DNA from: Ruthenibacterium lactatiformans
GTDB taxonomy: Bacteria > Bacillota > Clostridia > Oscillospirales > Ruminococcaceae
Direction: 5' to 3'
DNA: 64,000 nucleotides
Assembly (NCBI RefSeq): GCF_000949455.1
Contig: NZ_JXXK01000007.1
Span: forward strand, 62,001-126,000
In this document: positions 6,932 through 16,467 of the stretch, in pieces
How positions within the stretch are numbered: the first letter of the stretch is position 1
How the letters are laid out: every line of letters begins with the position of its first letter
Notes under the pieces: generated by a model
Told to the model about the DNA's origin: nothing
Seen by the model: only the letters and a program-made list of their open reading frames with translations
The model's database searches: none
Made by a program: the position numbers and the translations under genes

Positions 6932-9900
6932 TTACTGCGGCCGCTCCAGCTCCGCCATTTTGTCGAACACGGCATTCATCACATCCAGCGGCTTTTCGCC
7001 GGGCAGGATGCGCACCGAAAGGTACGGCTTGCCGGAAGCGTTCACCAGCAGGCGGCGGCCCATATCCTTGAGCAGGGGCTTGAGCGTGGCGAGGTCCAGC
7101 TTATCGGAATACAGAATGAGCGTATCCCGGTTTTGTGTGATCTCGTAGATGCCAAGCTTTGCAGCCACCACCCGCACCAGGCTGATGTCGATAAGCCCCT
7201 GCACGCTTTTGGGCACAGGACCGTAACGGTCCGCCAGCTCGTCCAGCACGTCGTCCGCGCCGGGGCGGTCGTCGATGGCGGCAATGCGCTTGTATGCCTC
7301 AATGCGTCCGGCGGCGTCCGGGATGTATTTTTCTGGGATGTAGGCGTCCACGGTGATGTCAATGAGGCAATCGCTCTTATCCGCCTGAACAGCCTCTCCC
7401 TTTTCGGCGGCGATGGCCTGGTTCAGCAGCTTGACATACATCTCATAGCCCACAGCCTCCATGTGGCCGTGCTGGCTCTGCCCCAACAGGTTGCCCGCGC
7501 CGCGGATCTGCAGATCGCGCATGGCGATGCGGAAGCCGGAGCCGAAGCTTGTGAACTCCCGGATGGCGGAAAGACGCTTGGCCGCAATGTCCGTGAGCAC
7601 TTTATCCCGCCGGAACGTGAAATAGGCGTAGGCCTTGCGGCCCGAGCGGCCCACGCGGCCGCGGATCTGGTACAGCTGGGCAAGACCCATGCGGTCCGCG
7701 TCCTCTATGATGAGCGTGTTGCAGTTGCGCACGTCCACACCTGTCTCGATGAGCGTGGTGCACACCAGGACATCGATCTCGCCGTCCAGCAGCTTCTGCC
7801 ATACCCCCGAAAGCGTGGCCTCGTCCATACGGCCGTGGGCCGTGGCGATGCGCGCGCCGGGCAAAAGCTCCGCCAGCTTTGCCGCACACTGGTCGATGGT
7901 GTCGATGCGGTTGTGGATATAATACGCCTGGCCGCCGCGGTCCAGCTCGCGCCGCAGGGCCTCGGCCACCACGCCCGCGTCGTATTCCATCACATAGGTC
8001 TCGATGGGGCGGCGCTCAAAGGGCGGCTCTTCGATGGTGCTCATGTCCCGCAGGCCGCTCATCGCCATGTTCAGCGTGCGCGGGATGGGCGTAGCCGAAA
8101 GCGTCAGCATGTCCACGCCGATGAAATTTTCCTTCAGCTTTTCCTTGTGCTTGACGCCGAAGCGCTGCTCCTCGTCGATGATGACAAGGCCCAGATCGTG
8201 AAATTTCACATCCTTCTGCAGCATACGGTGGGTGCCCACCACCACATCCACAGTACCCGCGGCAAGGCCCTTAATGGTCTCTTTCTGCTGGCGGGCGCTG
8301 GCAAAGCGGGAGAGCAGCCCCGCTTTGACGGGGAACGCCTCCATGCGGGAGAGAATGGTGGTGTAGTGCTGCCACGCCAGGATCGTGGTAGGCACCAGCA
8401 CGGCCACCTGCTTGCCGCCCATGATGCACTTGAACGCGGCGCGCAGCGCCACCTCCGTTTTGCCCACGCCCACGTCGCCGCACAGCAGGCGGTCCATCGG
8501 GTGGGGCTTTTCCATGTCTTTTTTTATTTCGGCCGCGCTGGTGAGCTGGTCGGCCGTTTCGTCGTATTCAAAACGCGTTTCAAAATCCCGCTGCCACTCG
8601 TTGTCCTCGGGGAACGCATAGCCCTGGGCCTGCTGGCGCCGGGCATACAAAGCGATCAGCTCTTTTGCCATCTCCTGCGTGGCCTTGCGCACGCGGCTTT
8701 TGGTTTTGTTCCACGCGTCGCCGCCCAGCTTCGAGAGCTTGACGCGCTCGCCGTCGCCGGGAGCTGTATAGCGGCTGATAAGGTCCAGTTGGGTAACGGG
8801 CACATACAGCGTGTCCGCTTTGTCGTAGTTGATTTTGATGTAATCCTTCACCACGCCCTGCAGGTCCAGCCTCTGGATGCCCGCATATACCCCGATGCCG
8901 TGGTTCTGGTGCACCACATAATCGCCGGGCGTGATGTCCGACAGGCTGGAAAGGCCCTTGTTCTTTGCCCTGGCCTTCTGCGGCGCGGCCGCGTTGTGGC
9001 GGCGGCTGGTGAACACGGCGAACTTGGCGAAGGGGTAATCCGCGCCCGCGTTCAGGTGGCCTTCAAACACACCCACGCTACCCGGCGCAAGGGACGGCGG
9101 TTCCTTATGATACGCCTGGGCGGAAAAGCCCGCGGCGGCAAGGTCCCGCGCAAGCGCGGCGGCCGCGCGCTGCGTGCCCGCCAGCACTGCCACGGCATAC
9201 TTTTGTGCCGTGAGCGGGCGCAGGTCGTCGGCCAGCGCGCTCACCTCGCCGCCCCAGGGCGGCAGGCTGTGGGTCTGGGCGTTGACGGTATCCGCCAGTT
9301 TCAGGTCCGGGATGGTGCGGGCAAAATTTTCACACACCACGGCATGCCGCTTCTCCGTCTCGTGCAGCAGATACGCGGTGTCCTCGTAGAAACGGTCCAG
9401 CCCGGGGGCCAGCACACCCTCTTCCAACAGGCCCTTGAACGCCTCTCCGAAGCGGAACTCCACGCCTTTGGCGGCCTCGCGCACGGCGCTTGGCTCGTTG
9501 AGGAACACGATGGGCGCGTCGAAATATTCAAAGATCGTCGCCGGCTTTTCGTACCGCAGCGCCAGATATTTGTCCATGGCGGCGGGCATCGTACCCGCGT
9601 CCAGCGCCTTGAGGTCGCCGTCCATGGCGTCGGCCAAAGCTTCCGCATAGGCGGGCTTTGCCTTGGAAAGCGCCGTGCGCAGCAGCCTTGCGGCGGCCTC
9701 GGTGTCTCCGAACAGCACTTCCCGGGCCGGGGAAAGATAAATTTTTTTCACCGCCCCTTCCCGCCGCTGGGAAACAAGGTCAAAGCTGTGGATGCTGTCC
9801 ACCTCGTCGCCCCAAAACTCCAGGCGGTGGGGCTTCTGCATGTCGGGCGCGTAAATATCCACAATACCGCCGCGCACCGAAAACTGGCCCGGGCCGTCCA

Positions 9901-10393
9901 CCTGGAAGCGGCGCAGATACCCCGCGCCGAACAGCCGCTCGATGAGCACGTCCATGGAGATAGCCATTCCCTGCTTCACCGTGAGAGTGTTGCCGCAGAA
10001 TTCCTGTTTGGGCGTTGTATATTGCAGCACGGCCTCCACGGGCGCGCACGCGACGCTCGTGCGGCCGCCCACCAGGTTGCCCAGCACGGCAAGGCGCCGG
10101 TACTCGTATTCATGGCTCTGGCCTTCCACGGGGCGCAGCACATAATCCCGTGCGGGGAATACCTCGGCCCGCCGGCCGAACACGGCGGCGTCCTCCGCAA
10201 AGCGCGTGGCATCGGCCTCGCCCGCGCACACCACCAGCGCGGAACGGCCCGTATCCTCGCACAGTGCGGCCAGCATCTGGGCGCGGGCCGTGGGCGGCAT
10301 ACCGAACAGGGCCACCACAGCGGGCTTCGCGCCCGCCATGCCCGCCAGCAGCCGTTTGTATTCAGGTGTTTGTTTCAGGAGAGCAGTCAGCAT
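6932..10393 (-). CDS. mfd: Transcription-repair coupling factor Mfd
   Basis: 1153 residues, the normal length. It contains the UvrB-homology N-terminal region (GRRAEVFPARDYVLRP, QSHEYEYRRL), the RNA polymerase-interacting domain (PGDYVVHQNHGIGVY), and the RecG-type helicase motor with Walker A (GDVGVGKTEVALRAAF), DEEQ box (IIDEEQRFGVKHKE) and motif VI (QIRGRVGRSGRKAYAY). A C-terminal TRCF domain follows. Mfd displaces stalled RNA polymerase at lesions and recruits UvrA. The ATG at 10393 is chosen because AGAGAGG precedes it; an in-frame TTG upstream lacks a site. It is in the pth-mfd operon, as in Bacillus. Confidence 0.98.
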   Translation of the reverse strand: MLTALLKQTPEYKRLLAGMAGAKPAVVALFGMPPTARAQMLAALCEDTGRSALVVCAGEADATRFAEDAAVFGRRAEVFPARDYVLRPVEGQSHEYEYRRLAVLGNLVGGRTSVACAPVEAVLQYTTPKQEFCGNTLTVKQGMAISMDVLIERLFGAGYLRRFQVDGPGQFSVRGGIVDIYAPDMQKPHRLEFWGDEVDSIHSFDLVSQRREGAVKKIYLSPAREVLFGDTEAAARLLRTALSKAKPAYAEALADAMDGDLKALDAGTMPAAMDKYLALRYEKPATIFEYFDAPIVFLNEPSAVREAAKGVEFRFGEAFKGLLEEGVLAPGLDRFYEDTAYLLHETEKRHAVVCENFARTIPDLKLADTVNAQTHSLPPWGGEVSALADDLRPLTAQKYAVAVLAGTQRAAAALARDLAAAGFSAQAYHKEPPSLAPGSVGVFEGHLNAGADYPFAKFAVFTSRRHNAAAPQKARAKNKGLSSLSDITPGDYVVHQNHGIGVYAGIQRLDLQGVVKDYIKINYDKADTLYVPVTQLDLISRYTAPGDGERVKLSKLGGDAWNKTKSRVRKATQEMAKELIALYARRQQAQGYAFPEDNEWQRDFETRFEYDETADQLTSAAEIKKDMEKPHPMDRLLCGDVGVGKTEVALRAAFKCIMGGKQVAVLVPTTILAWQHYTTILSRMEAFPVKAGLLSRFASARQQKETIKGLAAGTVDVVVGTHRMLQKDVKFHDLGLVIIDEEQRFGVKHKEKLKENFIGVDMLTLSATPIPRTLNMAMSGLRDMSTIEEPPFERRPIETYVMEYDAGVVAEALRRELDRGGQAYYIHNRIDTIDQCAAKLAELLPGARIATAHGRMDEATLSGVWQKLLDGEIDVLVCTTLIETGVDVRNCNTLIIEDADRMGLAQLYQIRGRVGRSGRKAYAYFTFRRDKVLTDIAAKRLSAIREFTSFGSGFRIAMRDLQIRGAGNLLGQSQHGHMEAVGYEMYVKLLNQAIAAEKGEAVQADKSDCLIDITVDAYIPEKYIPDAAGRIEAYKRIAAIDDRPGADDVLDELADRYGPVPKSVQGLIDISLVRVVAAKLGIYEITQNRDTLILYSDKLDLATLKPLLKDMGRRLLVNASGKPYLSVRILPGEKPLDVMNAVFDKMAELERPQ

Positions 10394-10420
10394 GAAAAAA
10401 CCTCTCTGCGCCAAAGGCGG

Positions 10421-10975
10421 CTATATCGTCAAATAAAGAAAAAAACATACGCACAGCGCCGCCACGCCCACGCACAAAACGAGTGCCAGCGCCAACGGCC
10501 CCTCGCGGTAGGCCCGCGTCTCAGCGGCAGGCGTACGGCGCAGATGCACCACGGCCGCCAGAACGGAAGCCACACCCAGGCCCAGCGCAGCCGCGGGCAC
10601 GAACACGGTGCCGGCCAAAAGCGTCAAGATGATAACGCTCTCCGCCAGCACGTCGTCCAGGCCCGTCACATTGCCCGGCAGCAGATACAAAAGCCATGTA
10701 GCGCCCGCCCAGGCAGGCACCGCCAGCGCGAACCGCACGGGCCGCGTAAAGCTTTTTGCCAGCAGGCGCTGCTTGTCGCGGCACAGCCACAACCGCGCCG
10801 CCGCGCACCACAAAAGCGCCGTCAGGCACACGCCCAGCAGCGGGATAACGGCAAACGTCCATTCGTTGGGCCGCAAAATGCAGCCCAGCGCACCACCCAG
10901 CACCACGCCGCCCAAAATCAGGCAAGCAAGCTCATACCGGCGCTCCGGCGTCATTTTCTCTTTTTTCTTATCCAT
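10421..10975 (-). CDS. Hypothetical multi-pass membrane protein
   Basis: 184 residues beginning MDKKKEKMTPERRYEL, with hydrophobic stretches near residues 19-35, 41-60, 82-100, 112-140 and 158-182, so four to five membrane helices. No conserved motif is recognised. The start at 10975 overlaps the end of pth by 8 nt and has GAGGT upstream, implying translational coupling. The gene lies between pth and mfd, the slot occupied by the unrelated fin (yabK) gene in Bacillus subtilis. Function unknown. Confidence 0.75.
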   Translation of the reverse strand: MDKKKEKMTPERRYELACLILGGVVLGGALGCILRPNEWTFAVIPLLGVCLTALLWCAAARLWLCRDKQRLLAKSFTRPVRFALAVPAWAGATWLLYLLPGNVTGLDDVLAESVIILTLLAGTVFVPAAALGLGVASVLAAVVHLRRTPAAETRAYREGPLALALVLCVGVAALCVCFFLYLTI

Positions 10976-11555
10976 TGTACCTCGACATCGCAGTGTCAAA
11001 CTGCCCTTTCATCATAAGCTCCAGCGCGCCGCAGATATCGTCGTAACGCGCCTCCACGGCCTTTTTCTCAGCCTGCGTCAGTCGGCTCAGCACCCAGTCC
11101 GCCAGGTCGTACTCCGGACGCGGCTTTTCCCCCACGCCGATCTTTACCCGCGGGAAATCCTGCCCGATGTTCCCAATGATGCTTTTGATGCCGTTGTGCC
11201 CGCCCGCCGAGCCCGTTTTCCGGATGCGCAGGCGTCCCGGCGCCAGCGAGATATCGTCGAACAGAACGATGATGCGCTCCGGCGGGACCTTGTAAAAATC
11301 CGCCGCCTTGCGCACGGCATCTCCGGAAAGGTTCATAAAGGTCTGCGGCTTCATCAGCAGCACCTTCACGCCCGCCGCCGTGCCCGTGCCCGTCAGCGCG
11401 TCGAACTTCGCCTTCGTCACCCTCACGCCCCATTTTTCCGCCACATGGTCCAGCGCGGCGAAGCCCGCGTTATGGCGCGTGCCTTCATATTTTTTGCCCG
11501 GGTTGCCCAGGCCCACGATGATCGCATCAATGCTTGTCTGCTTTTTGAAAAACAT
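10968..11555 (-). CDS. pth: Peptidyl-tRNA hydrolase
   Basis: 195 residues with the Pth signatures IVGLGNPGKKYEGTRHNAGF (residues 13-32, catalytic His in RHNAGF), KPQTFMNLSG, FDDISLAPG and GSAGGHNGIKSI. The enzyme recycles peptidyl-tRNAs that drop off the ribosome. The ATG at 11555 follows AGGAGA; upstream codons lack a site. It sits between prs and a membrane protein gene in the conserved glmU-prs-pth-mfd neighbourhood. Confidence 0.97.
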   Translation of the reverse strand: MFFKKQTSIDAIIVGLGNPGKKYEGTRHNAGFAALDHVAEKWGVRVTKAKFDALTGTGTAAGVKVLLMKPQTFMNLSGDAVRKAADFYKVPPERIIVLFDDISLAPGRLRIRKTGSAGGHNGIKSIIGNIGQDFPRVKIGVGEKPRPEYDLADWVLSRLTQAEKKAVEARYDDICGALELMMKGQFDTAMSRYNG

Positions 11556-11642
11556 GGTCTCTCCTGTGGAATGCACAACACGGCGGCACGGCGCACCGCG
11601 CCGTGCCGCTGCATTTGTATTGTATTATTTCAGCCGCGCCGC

Positions 11643-12599
11643 TCACACAAACAGCGTGGAGACGGGCTTGTCGGAATAGATGCGCGCCACTGCCTCGGCC
11701 AGCACGGGCGCGACGCTGAGCACCTTGATCTTTTCAATTTGTTTTTCCGGCGGCAGGGCGATGGTGTCCAGCAGCACGACCTCATCCAGCGCGCTGTCCC
11801 GGATGCGCCCGATGGCCGGACCGGAGAGCACGCCGTGGGTGGCGCAGGCCGTCACGCTCTTGGCTCCGCGCGCCTTAATGGCGCCGGCCGCATTGCACAG
11901 CGTGCCCGCGGTGTCGATCATATCGTCCACGATGACCACGTCCCGGCCTTCCACCTCGCCGATGATGTTCATCACCTCAGAAACATTTGCCCTTGGACGC
12001 CGCTTATCCACAATGGCCAGCGGAACGTCCAGCCGTTCGGCAAAGGCACGGGCGCGGGCCACGCTGCCCAGGTCCGGGCTGACGACCGTCACGTTGTCAT
12101 GGTAAGGCTCCGTTTTGCGTGCGAAATAGGGCGTCAGAATGGGCGCGCCGTACATATGGTCCACCGGTACGTCGAAAAAGCCCTGGATCTGCGACGCGTG
12201 CAGGTCCATGGTCAGCACGCGGTCGGCTCCCGCCGTTACGATCAGGTCCGCCACCAGCTTGGCCGTAATGGGGTCCCGCGCGCGGGATTTCCGGTCCTGC
12301 CGGGCGTAGCCGTAATACGGAATGACGGCTGTGATGCGCCCGGCCGACGCGCGCCGGAAAGCGTCCATCATGATGAGCAGCTCCATCAGGTTGCGGTTGA
12401 CAGGGCTTGAGGTGCTCTGCACCACATAAACGTCGCTGCCGCGCACCGATTCCTGGATGGAGACCTGTATCTCGCCGTCGCTGAAGCGTCCCACTTCGCT
12501 GCGTCCCAGCGTGATGCCGAGACACTCCGCCATTGCCGCCGCCAGTGGCTTGTTGGAATTCCCCGCGAAGATCTTGATATCCTTGCCGTGAAGATTCAT
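11643..12599 (-). CDS. prs: Ribose-phosphate pyrophosphokinase (PRPP synthase)
   Basis: About 318 residues from the chosen ATG. Class I signatures are present: KIFAGNSNKPLA at the N-terminus, the pyrophosphate-binding RQDRKSRARDPITAKLVADL flexible loop region, the metal-ligand stretch MDLHASQIQGFFD, and the PRPP loop DDMIDTAGTL. The enzyme makes PRPP from ribose 5-phosphate and ATP for purine, pyrimidine, NAD and His/Trp synthesis. An in-frame ATG at 12632 has AAGGA close by and would add 11 residues; the shorter form fits family length better. Confidence 0.96.
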   Translation of the reverse strand: MNLHGKDIKIFAGNSNKPLAAAMAECLGITLGRSEVGRFSDGEIQVSIQESVRGSDVYVVQSTSSPVNRNLMELLIMMDAFRRASAGRITAVIPYYGYARQDRKSRARDPITAKLVADLIVTAGADRVLTMDLHASQIQGFFDVPVDHMYGAPILTPYFARKTEPYHDNVTVVSPDLGSVARARAFAERLDVPLAIVDKRRPRANVSEVMNIIGEVEGRDVVIVDDMIDTAGTLCNAAGAIKARGAKSVTACATHGVLSGPAIGRIRDSALDEVVLLDTIALPPEKQIEKIKVLSVAPVLAEAVARIYSDKPVSTLFV

Positions 12600-12657
12600 A
12601 CCCGCGCACGTCCTTTCCGCATCATCCGTCATTCTGTCCTTATTCTGTTTTCAAAGT

Positions 12658-13395
12658 TTATTTCGAGCCGGCTTCTTCCTTTGCCTGCTGCTTTGCGATG
12701 AACTTTTCCAGCTTGCCCTTCGCCCACTGCGGCTTGTTCACCTGCCGCGCCCGGGCAATGCCCAGCGCGCCCGCGGGCACGTCGTCGGTAATGGTGCTGC
12801 CCGCCGCAGTGTACGCGCCGTCGCCCACGCTCACAGGCGCCACCAGGTTCGTATTGCAGCCGATGAACGCATAATCCCCGATGGTGTTGCGGTGCTTGGC
12901 CGCGCCGTCGTAATTGACGGTGACCACGCCGCAGCCGAAATTGCAGTATTTGCCCACGTCGGAATCGCCCACATAGGTCAGGTGCGAAACGCTGGTACCC
13001 TTGCCCACAGTGGAATTCTTGATCTCCACAAAATCGCCGATGTGCACATTTTCGCACACACGGCTGTCCGGCCGAATGTGGGCAAACGGGCCGATGGCCG
13101 CGCCGCTCTCGATGACGCTGTCATAACCCTGGCTGGCGTTGAATTTCACGTTCTCGCCCACCGTCACGTTTTCCAGCAGGCTGTTCGGGCCGATGACGCT
13201 GCCCGCGCCGATTTTTGTCTCCCCCCGCAGGATGGTGCCCGGCAGGATGACCGCGCCCGGCGCGATCTCTACCGTGTCGTCGATGAGGATGCCGTCGGCG
13301 GAATAAAAAACAACGCCCGCGGCCAGGTGCCGCTCAAACGTTGCCTCAAATGCCGCCCGGCGCTGCCGGTATGCTGTTATTGCTTCGTTCTCCAT
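12658..13395 (-). CDS. GlmU acetyltransferase half only (left-handed beta helix)
   Basis: 245 residues corresponding to the linker helix and C-terminal LbH domain of GlmU. The N-terminal uridyltransferase domain (GXG pyrophosphorylase loop, about 230 residues) is absent. The ATG follows GGGGG and the upstream DNA is promoter, so this is not a partial gene. Acetyltransferase residues are intact: the Arg of HIRPDS, Lys of EIKNS, His and Tyr of SHLTYVGD, Asn of VNYDG, Lys of DGAAKH. It should acetylate glucosamine 1-phosphate. It keeps the ancestral glmU position upstream of prs. A separate GlmU-type pyrophosphorylase must exist elsewhere if UDP-GlcNAc is made by the usual route. Confidence 0.9.
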   Translation of the reverse strand: MENEAITAYRQRRAAFEATFERHLAAGVVFYSADGILIDDTVEIAPGAVILPGTILRGETKIGAGSVIGPNSLLENVTVGENVKFNASQGYDSVIESGAAIGPFAHIRPDSRVCENVHIGDFVEIKNSTVGKGTSVSHLTYVGDSDVGKYCNFGCGVVTVNYDGAAKHRNTIGDYAFIGCNTNLVAPVSVGDGAYTAAGSTITDDVPAGALGIARARQVNKPQWAKGKLEKFIAKQQAKEEAGSK

Positions 13396-13480
13396 GGACA
13401 AACGCCCCCGTTTCTGGTTTGATGTGCGGCGCGCGCAAGGCCCGTCCGCAGAGTTCGATAACGCTTATCTATACACTTCT

Positions 13481-13508
13481 ATTTTACGATATTCCGGGCG
13501 TTTTGCAA
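13481..13508 (-). promoter_or_regulatory. Promoter of the glmU-prs operon
   Basis: Minus-strand TTGCAA (13503-13508), 16 bp, TAAAAT (13481-13486), about 85 bp upstream of the GlmU-like start. Confidence 0.5.
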
Positions 13509-13600
13509 GGGCATCGGCAAAATTGCACCAAAAATTCAAAATTGCGCGTTAAAATACAATAAAAAACAGGGAAATAACAGTAGCATTGCCCGCCGCTTTT

Positions 13601-13609
13601 TGTTATAAT
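13601..13609 (+). promoter_or_regulatory. Extended -10 promoter of ppdK
   Basis: TG-t-TATAAT, with TATAAT at 13604-13609 and only a weak -35 region. The leader to the start codon is about 87 nt. Confidence 0.55.
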
Positions 13610-13702
13610 GATGTGTGCAAATGGACAAGTTTTTTGTTCATTCGTGCACGGGAATGGGTTTTGGGCTTTCCCGCGCACAAAAAAATTTGGAGGTAGAGAA
13701 AT

Positions 13703-16333
13703 TTGAGTGACAAAAAATACCTGTACCTGTTCAGTGAAGGGAACAAGGACATGCGTGAGATCCTCGGCGGCAAGGGCGCTAACCTTGCCGAGATGACCAA
13801 TGCCGGCATGCCTGTTCCCCAGGGCTTCACCATCAGCACCGAGGCCTGCACCCAGTATTACAACGACGGCCGCCAGATCAACGAAGGCATCATGGCCGAC
13901 ATCTACGAGTATATCGGCAAGATGGAGGAGATCGTCGGCAAGAAGTTCGGCGACCCCGCCAACCCCCTGCTGGTTTCCGTCCGTTCGGGCGCGCGCGCTT
14001 CCATGCCCGGTATGATGGATACCATCCTCAACCTGGGCCTGAACGACGAAGTTGTTGAGGGTCTGGCCAAAAAGACGGGCAACCCCCGCTTCGCCTATGA
14101 CAGCTACCGCCGCTTTGTGCAGATGTTCAGCGACGTTGTCATGGAGATGAACAAAAGCGAATTCGAAAAAATCATCGATGAGATGAAGGAAGCCAAGGGC
14201 GTCACCCAGGACGTGGAGCTGGACGCCGACGACATGAAGGCTCTTGTTGCCAAATTCAAATCTCTCTACAAGGAAAAAATGGGCGCGGACTTCCCCACCG
14301 ACCCGAAGACGCAGCTCATCGAGGCCGTTAAGGCCGTGTTCCGCAGCTGGGACAACCCCCGCGCCAACACCTACCGCCGCATGAACGAGATTCCCTACGA
14401 CTGGGGCACCGCCGTCAACGTACAGGCCATGGTGTTCGGCAACTCCGGCGAGAACTCCGGCACGGGCGTGGCGTTCACCCGCAACCCCGCCACCGGCGAG
14501 AAGGCCCTGTTCGGCGAATACCTCATCAACGCCCAGGGCGAGGACGTGGTGGCCGGCATCCGTACGCCGTCCCCCATCAGCCACCTGAAAGACCAGATGC
14601 CTGAGGTCTACGACCAGTTCGTGACCATCGCCACCAAGCTTGAGAACCACTATCGCGACATGCAGGACATGGAGTTCACCATCGAGGACGGCAAGCTGTA
14701 TATGCTGCAGACGCGCAACGGCAAGCGCACCGCCGCCGCCGCGCTGAAGATCGCCGTGGACCTGGTGGATGAGGGCATGATCACCGAAAAGGAAGCCGTG
14801 CTGCGCGTGGAGCCCAAGCAGCTGGACAGCCTGCTGCATCCGCAGTTTGACCCGGCCGCGCTGAAGGCCGCCGCCGTCATCGGCAAGGGCCTGGCCGCCT
14901 CTCCGGGCGCCGCCTGCGGCCAGGTGGTGTTCACCGCCGACGAAGCCAAAGAGGCTGTTGAAAGCGGCAAGATGAAGAAGGTCGTTCTGGTCCGTCTGGA
15001 GACCAGCCCCGAGGACATCGAAGGCATGGCCGTGGCGCAGGGCATCCTGACGGTGCGCGGCGGCATGACCAGCCACGCGGCCGTTGTGGCCCGCGGTATG
15101 GGTACCTGCTGCGTGTCCGGCTGCGGCGATATCGTCGTAGATTACGACAAAAAATGCTTCACGCTTTCCGGCAAGACCTACAACGAGGGCGACTGGATCT
15201 CCATCGACGGCTCCACGGGCAACATCTACGGCGAGGCCGTGCCCACGGTGGAAGCCTCCATCTCCGGCGATTTTGGCCGCTTCATGGGCTGGGCCGACGC
15301 CGCGCGCAAGCTGGAAGTGTTTGCCAACGCGGACAACCCCCGCGATGCCAAGCAGGCCGTCGAGTTCGGCGCGGAAGGCATCGGCCTGTGCCGCACCGAG
15401 CATATGTTCTTTGAAGCCGACCGCATCAAGGCTGTGCGCGAGATGATCGTAGCCCGCGACGTAGAGGCCCGCAAGGCCGCTTTGGCCAAGGTTCTGCCGT
15501 ATCAGCAGAGCGATTTCGAGGCCATGTACAAGGTCATGGGTGAGCGCCCGATGACCATCCGCTACCTGGACCCGCCCCTCCACGAGTTCCTGCCCACCAA
15601 GGAAGAGGACATCGTTGAGCTGGCAAAGGATCTGGGCATCACCGTGGAGCACCTGCGCAATGTCATCGACAGCCTGCATGAGTTCAATCCGATGATGGGT
15701 CACCGCGGCTGCCGCCTGGCCGTTTCTTATCCGGAAATTGCCGAGATGCAGACGACCGCCGTCATCAACGCGGCCATCAACGTCATCAAGGAGTGCGGCT
15801 ACAACATCGTGCCCCACATCATGATCCCGCTGGTTGGCGAAGTGAAAGAGCTGAAGTTCGTGAAAGACGTTGTTGTTGCAACCGCGGACAAGCTGATTGC
15901 TGAGGCCGGTGTGGACATGAAATATGAGGTCGGCACCATGATCGAGATCCCGCGCGCCGCCCTGACGGCCGACGAGATCGCCAAGGAAGCCGAATTCTTC
16001 TCCTTCGGCACCAATGACCTGACGCAGATGACTTTCGGCTTCAGCCGCGACGACGCGGGCAAGTTCCTCAGCTATTACTACGACAACAAGGTCTACGAGA
16101 GCGACCCGTTCGCGCACCTGGACCAAAACGGCGTAGGCAAGCTGGTAGAGATGGCTGCGAAGCTGGGCCGCCAGACCCGTCCGGAGCTGGGCCTCGGCAT
16201 CTGCGGCGAGCACGGCGGCGACCCGACGAGCGTCGAGTTCTGCCACCGCGTGGGCCTGGACTATGTGAGCTGCTCCCCCTTCCGCGTGCCCATCGCGCGC
16301 CTTGCCGCCGCACAGGCTGCTATTAAAAATTAA
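13703..16333 (+). CDS. ppdK: Pyruvate, phosphate dikinase
   Basis: 876 residues, full length. The N-terminal ATP-grasp domain contains LGGKGANLAEMTNAGMPVPQ. The phosphohistidine domain has the catalytic His in GGMTSHAAVVARGMG. The C-terminal PEP/pyruvate barrel has FGAEGIGLCRTEHMF, SFGTNDLTQMTFG and the catalytic Cys in GICGEHGGD. It interconverts pyruvate + ATP + Pi with PEP + AMP + PPi. The start is a TTG at 13703 placed well behind GGAGG. Monocistronic, with its own promoter and a strong terminator. In anaerobic Clostridia it lets glycolysis use pyrophosphate or runs gluconeogenically. Confidence 0.98.
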   Translation: MSDKKYLYLFSEGNKDMREILGGKGANLAEMTNAGMPVPQGFTISTEACTQYYNDGRQINEGIMADIYEYIGKMEEIVGKKFGDPANPLLVSVRSGARASMPGMMDTILNLGLNDEVVEGLAKKTGNPRFAYDSYRRFVQMFSDVVMEMNKSEFEKIIDEMKEAKGVTQDVELDADDMKALVAKFKSLYKEKMGADFPTDPKTQLIEAVKAVFRSWDNPRANTYRRMNEIPYDWGTAVNVQAMVFGNSGENSGTGVAFTRNPATGEKALFGEYLINAQGEDVVAGIRTPSPISHLKDQMPEVYDQFVTIATKLENHYRDMQDMEFTIEDGKLYMLQTRNGKRTAAAALKIAVDLVDEGMITEKEAVLRVEPKQLDSLLHPQFDPAALKAAAVIGKGLAASPGAACGQVVFTADEAKEAVESGKMKKVVLVRLETSPEDIEGMAVAQGILTVRGGMTSHAAVVARGMGTCCVSGCGDIVVDYDKKCFTLSGKTYNEGDWISIDGSTGNIYGEAVPTVEASISGDFGRFMGWADAARKLEVFANADNPRDAKQAVEFGAEGIGLCRTEHMFFEADRIKAVREMIVARDVEARKAALAKVLPYQQSDFEAMYKVMGERPMTIRYLDPPLHEFLPTKEEDIVELAKDLGITVEHLRNVIDSLHEFNPMMGHRGCRLAVSYPEIAEMQTTAVINAAINVIKECGYNIVPHIMIPLVGEVKELKFVKDVVVATADKLIAEAGVDMKYEVGTMIEIPRAALTADEIAKEAEFFSFGTNDLTQMTFGFSRDDAGKFLSYYYDNKVYESDPFAHLDQNGVGKLVEMAAKLGRQTRPELGLGICGEHGGDPTSVEFCHRVGLDYVSCSPFRVPIARLAAAQAAIKN

Positions 16334-16376
16334 GGGGGAGTATACACCCCGCTTTTCCATCGTATTTTGATTCAGC

Positions 16377-16420
16377 AAACCGCCCCTTATATGGCTTGAC
16401 AGCCATATAAGGGGCGGTTT
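16377..16420. terminator. Bidirectional terminator (ppdK / GntR gene)
   Basis: A perfect 20-bp stem with loop tgac, flanked by TTTC on the plus strand and its mirror on the minus strand. It ends ppdK and can also end the convergent GntR gene. Confidence 0.85.
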
Positions 16421-16467
16421 CTTGTTTGTCTCCGCGGCGCCTGCGCTGTCCGGGCGCAGCGAAGCGT

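Noticed and set aside
6893..11017. A 1374-codon open frame on the plus strand antisense to mfd and pth
   Set aside because: It mirrors the codon bias of the real minus-strand genes, is very His/Arg/Ala rich, and has no RBS or family motif.
13484..16378. A 964-codon open frame antisense to ppdK
   Set aside because: It is a shadow of a highly GC-biased, perfectly conserved gene; no RBS, no motif.
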